Source: an uncultured Rikenellaceae bacterium (lineage in GTDB: Bacteria > Bacteroidota > Bacteroidia > Bacteroidales > Rikenellaceae). From it: a DNA stretch of 9,286 bases. Positions 7,937 to 9,286 of the stretch are shown one piece after another. The notes beneath the pieces were generated by a model. That model was given only the letters and a program-made list of their open reading frames with translations, made no database searches and was not told the DNA's origin. The translations under genes and the position numbers were made by a program. The stretch spans positions 1 to 9,286 of the forward strand of contig CASDWR010000146.1 in the NCBI GenBank assembly GCA_949284665.1, written 5' to 3'. The number at the start of each line of letters is the position of its first letter. Position 1 is the stretch's first letter.

Positions 7937-7976
7937 AAAAAACATGACGGTCGGAATTATCTCCGGCCGCTTTTTT
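7937..7976. terminator. Bidirectional intrinsic terminator between convergent genes
   Basis: CGGTCGG (7948-7954) pairs with CCGGCCG (7963-7969) through one G-U wobble, with an eight-base loop. On the + strand the stem is followed by C then T6 (7971-7976), a good terminator for the lolA-like gene. On the - strand it is followed after five bases by T6 (complement of A6 at 7937-7942), which could end the sigma operon. The stop codon of the leftward gene (7957-7959) lies in the loop. Confidence 0.75.
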
Positions 7977-8358
7977 CTTGTATCCGATCGAGCAAACGAT
8001 TGATTAGAAAATAAAATACGAGGATAATTGCAAAACACAATAAATACGTTGCCTGACCGGATAGTATTTCGGCGATTTGTCGTCTGACGGATGAGGTGAT
8101 CCGGTATGATGAATTGAAAAGGGAAAACAGGTCGAATTCCGGATCGTAGGTGCGACATATCCAGTTTACGATTTCCAATATTGATCCCAACCCGACGAGG
8201 ATGCCTGCCCCACAACCCAATGCGATGAAACGTCGGCGTCGGCATTGGTAGCGATCTATGCGGTCGATGATCCGGACATGCAACGAAGCCGGGAATTCCG
8301 GACGAGATATTTGCCGCAGTCTTTTCGAGAGCGAATCTATGTGGTCTGTATCTTTCAT
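7957..8358 (-). CDS. Small two-helix membrane protein, putative anti-sigma factor
   Basis: The 133-residue product is not recognised as a named family. It has a basic cytoplasmic N-terminus (about 1-42, with SKRLRQISRPEFPASLHVRIIDRID predicted helical), a membrane segment at about 43-67, a loop of about 35 residues (68-102) presumably in the periplasm, a second membrane segment at about 103-120, and a short basic cytoplasmic tail. Its ATG overlaps the stop of the ECF sigma gene (ATGA at 8355-8358), so the two are translationally coupled. By position it should hold the sigma factor at the membrane. It lacks the His/Cys zinc-binding motif of ZAS-type anti-sigma factors and is too short to be a FecR-type protein with a large periplasmic domain. 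Function is inferred from context; coding status is well supported by the overlap and the hydrophobic pattern. Confidence 0.6.
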   Translation of the reverse strand: MKDTDHIDSLSKRLRQISRPEFPASLHVRIIDRIDRYQCRRRRFIALGCGAGILVGLGSILEIVNWICRTYDPEFDLFSLFNSSYRITSSVRRQIAEILSGQATYLLCFAIILVFYFLINRLLDRIQEKSGRR

Positions 8359-8891
8359 GGTTCCGAATGGATGAAATAAGCCAGTTTTTTACGTATCCGA
8401 TGCAGCTTCACTTTTACGTTTGCGACAGAGAGAGAGGTGATTTCGGCAATCTGTTCGATCGAAAGCCCTTCGATATGAAAAAGTTCGATCAGAGCTCTTT
8501 CTTCGCCTTCAAGACGTTTCAAGGCTCTTTCCAACAATTCTATGCGCACTTCTTCCCAATGCATCTCGTCATCGGAGCTGTCGGAGTAGTCTCGGTATGC
8601 GTCGTCGAGAGACAACGTAGGCAGTCTGCGTCGACGCCGGAAAGAGATTGCCGTGTTGTAGGCGATCCGGTAGAGCCAGGTGGAGAAGGCACTTCGCCCC
8701 CGAAAAAAGGCAAGCCGTGCGTAGGCTTTGAGAAAAGTGTCGGAGGTGAGTTCTTCTGCGTCCTCTCTGTTGCCGGCAATATGCAAAACGAGTCCATAGA
8801 TGCGGTTGCCGTATCGTTCGATTAGTTTTCCGAACTCTTCCGTGTTTCCGGTCAGTACCTCTGCGATTATTTCTCTGTCCGATTTCTCCAT
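8355..8891 (-). CDS. ECF-type RNA polymerase sigma factor
   Basis: The 178-residue product directs RNA polymerase to a specific promoter set, typically in response to an envelope or extracellular signal. Sigma region 2 spans about 21-88 (FGKLIERYGNRIYGLVLHI, DAEELTSDTFLKAY, FSTWLYRIAYNTAISF followed by five arginines). An acidic linker at about 95-112 (YSDSSDDEM) leads to sigma region 4 at about 115-170, with helix-turn-helix GLSIEQIAEITSLSVANVKVKLHRIRKKL. No region 1.1 or 3 is present, as expected for ECF factors. The frame is open further upstream (to 9050), but that extension would cross the -7 box at 8921-8928 and has no family resemblance. The ATG at 8891 gives the usual length and follows a purine-rich GAGATAGAG. 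The downstream gene overlaps by four bases. ECF subgroup and regulon cannot be told from sequence alone. Confidence 0.93.
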   Translation of the reverse strand: MEKSDREIIAEVLTGNTEEFGKLIERYGNRIYGLVLHIAGNREDAEELTSDTFLKAYARLAFFRGRSAFSTWLYRIAYNTAISFRRRRRLPTLSLDDAYRDYSDSSDDEMHWEEVRIELLERALKRLEGEERALIELFHIEGLSIEQIAEITSLSVANVKVKLHRIRKKLAYFIHSEP

Positions 8892-8912
8892 CTCTATCTC
8901 TTTAGACGATGG

Positions 8913-8924
8913 TTTGCGTGCAAA
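8913..8924. repeat. Inverted repeat at the sigma promoter start region
   Basis: TTTGC-GT-GCAAA is a perfect 5-2-5 inverted repeat that overlaps the end of the -7 box and the expected transcription start. Part of it (TTTGC read leftward) is simply the common -7 context in Bacteroidota, so an operator role is only a possibility. Confidence 0.3.
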
Positions 8925-8928
8925 GTTA
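8921..8928 (-). promoter_or_regulatory. Bacteroides-type -7 box of the sigma/anti-sigma operon
   Basis: On the - strand the bases read TAACTTTG, an exact TAnnTTTG match, followed by CA as is common in Bacteroidota promoters. The start of transcription would be near 8914, giving a leader of about 23 bases before the ATG at 8891. No convincing TTTG is seen at the -33 position. If the operon is autoregulated, an ECF-specific element may overlap here, but none is recognised. Confidence 0.6.
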
Positions 8929-9286
8929 CGTTTTTCGGGAAAAATCGATATGTCCTTTTGAAATGGAAGATGGCTAGGATTTCCGGAAAGAGGGGGTTGT
9001 TGGGAGAGGTAACTGCATGAGACGGAATGGTATCGCAAACATACGGTCAAAAACCGGTGCCGATCCGGATTGATTCCGGTACGGGAAAAGTGCCGGCATC
9101 CGGTTGCATGCCTGACGGAAACGTGTCAGGCACCAGGGGGGCGTTCGGGAATGGCGGTGGTTCTTATCGGGAGAGGATGCGAAAAAGGGCTGAAAAATGT
9201 ATGGCCGTTGTAACTTTTGGGGTTTGGTGACGTCAAAAAAGTACAAACGAAAAACGGGATTGAAGTTTAACCGATAAAAATTATTA
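8929..9286. other. Non-coding region upstream of the sigma operon
   Basis: I see no convincing gene in these 358 bases. Short open frames exist on both strands but show no domain, signal peptide or ribosome site. The region holds one clear hairpin (9109-9132), a TGACGTCA palindrome (9228-9235), and an A/T-rich end (from about 9236) that could be the promoter region of a gene outside the window. Near matches to the -7 box occur at about 9211 (+ strand, TAACTTTTG, one base too many) and about 9234-9243 (- strand, TACTTTTTTG). Neither is exact. Confidence 0.4.
9109..9132. repeat. Stem-loop in the region upstream of the sigma operon
   Basis: TGCCTGAC (9109-9116) and GTCAGGCA (9125-9132) are perfectly complementary, giving an 8-bp stem with an eight-base loop. 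No T tract follows on either strand. It could be the end of a transcript, part of a small RNA, or a protein site. A neighbouring TGCCGGCA (9091-9098) could compete for pairing. Confidence 0.45.

Noticed and set aside
8892..9050. N-terminal extension of the sigma factor by 53 residues
   Set aside because: It crosses the -7 box and lacks any resemblance to sigma regions; the ATG at 8891 gives a normal ECF length.
9228..9235. TGACGTCA palindrome
   Set aside because: A lone eight-base palindrome is expected by chance, and no second copy or known bacterial regulator site is seen.
1..9286. CRISPR array, insertion sequence, integrase, toxin-antitoxin or defence genes
   Set aside because: No regularly spaced repeats, terminal inverted repeats, transposase motifs or defence domains were found; the genes are mostly housekeeping or common envelope functions.

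Overview
The window looks like ordinary chromosome from a member of the Bacteroidota, most likely order Bacteroidales. The evidence is: three exact matches to the Bacteroides-type -7 promoter box (TAnnTTTG) at positions where a promoter is expected; the tail of a TonB-dependent receptor of the kind abundant in this phylum; a secreted glycoside hydrolase family 3 (GH3) enzyme of gut-Bacteroidales type; weak Shine-Dalgarno sequences; and an ftsK gene followed by a LolA-like lipoprotein chaperone gene, an order I recall from Bacteroides genomes. The genus cannot be fixed from sequence alone.

Layout, left to right. Positions 1-698 hold the C-terminal 231 residues of a TonB-dependent outer-membrane receptor. 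A 255-base gap carries a good promoter (-7 box 872-879) for a secreted GH3 exo-glycosidase of 802 residues (954-3362). A long stem-loop (3376-3420) and a 12-base palindrome follow. A second promoter (-7 box 3492-3499) then serves murI, glutamate racemase (3532-4335). The DNA translocase gene ftsK (about 4387-6963) follows closely on the same strand and may be co-transcribed. After a 273-base non-coding gap comes a LolA-like periplasmic lipoprotein carrier gene (7237-7893). A compact stem-loop flanked by A6 and T6 tracts (7937-7976) lies where this rightward series meets a leftward pair: an ECF sigma factor gene (8891 down to 8355) and a small two-helix membrane protein gene (8358 down to 7957). 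These two overlap by ATGA and read like a sigma/anti-sigma pair. Their promoter (-7 box 8921-8928) is followed upstream by about 358 bases with no convincing gene and one clear 8-bp hairpin.

How the genes work together: the receptor and GH3 enzyme would act at the cell surface and in the periplasm in nutrient uptake and glycan breakdown, although no susD or other utilisation-locus partner is visible. murI (D-glutamate for peptidoglycan), ftsK (chromosome segregation at the septum) and lolA (outer-membrane lipoprotein delivery) form an envelope and division group. The sigma pair is probably an independent signalling unit whose trigger is unknown.

I see no mobile element, CRISPR array, tRNA or rRNA, and no strong case for a new system. 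The observations most worth a second look are the non-standard putative anti-sigma partner, the CNAA variant of the first catalytic motif in MurI, the EF-hand-like loop at the mature N-terminus of the GH3 enzyme, and the bidirectional terminator built into the 3' end of the putative anti-sigma gene.
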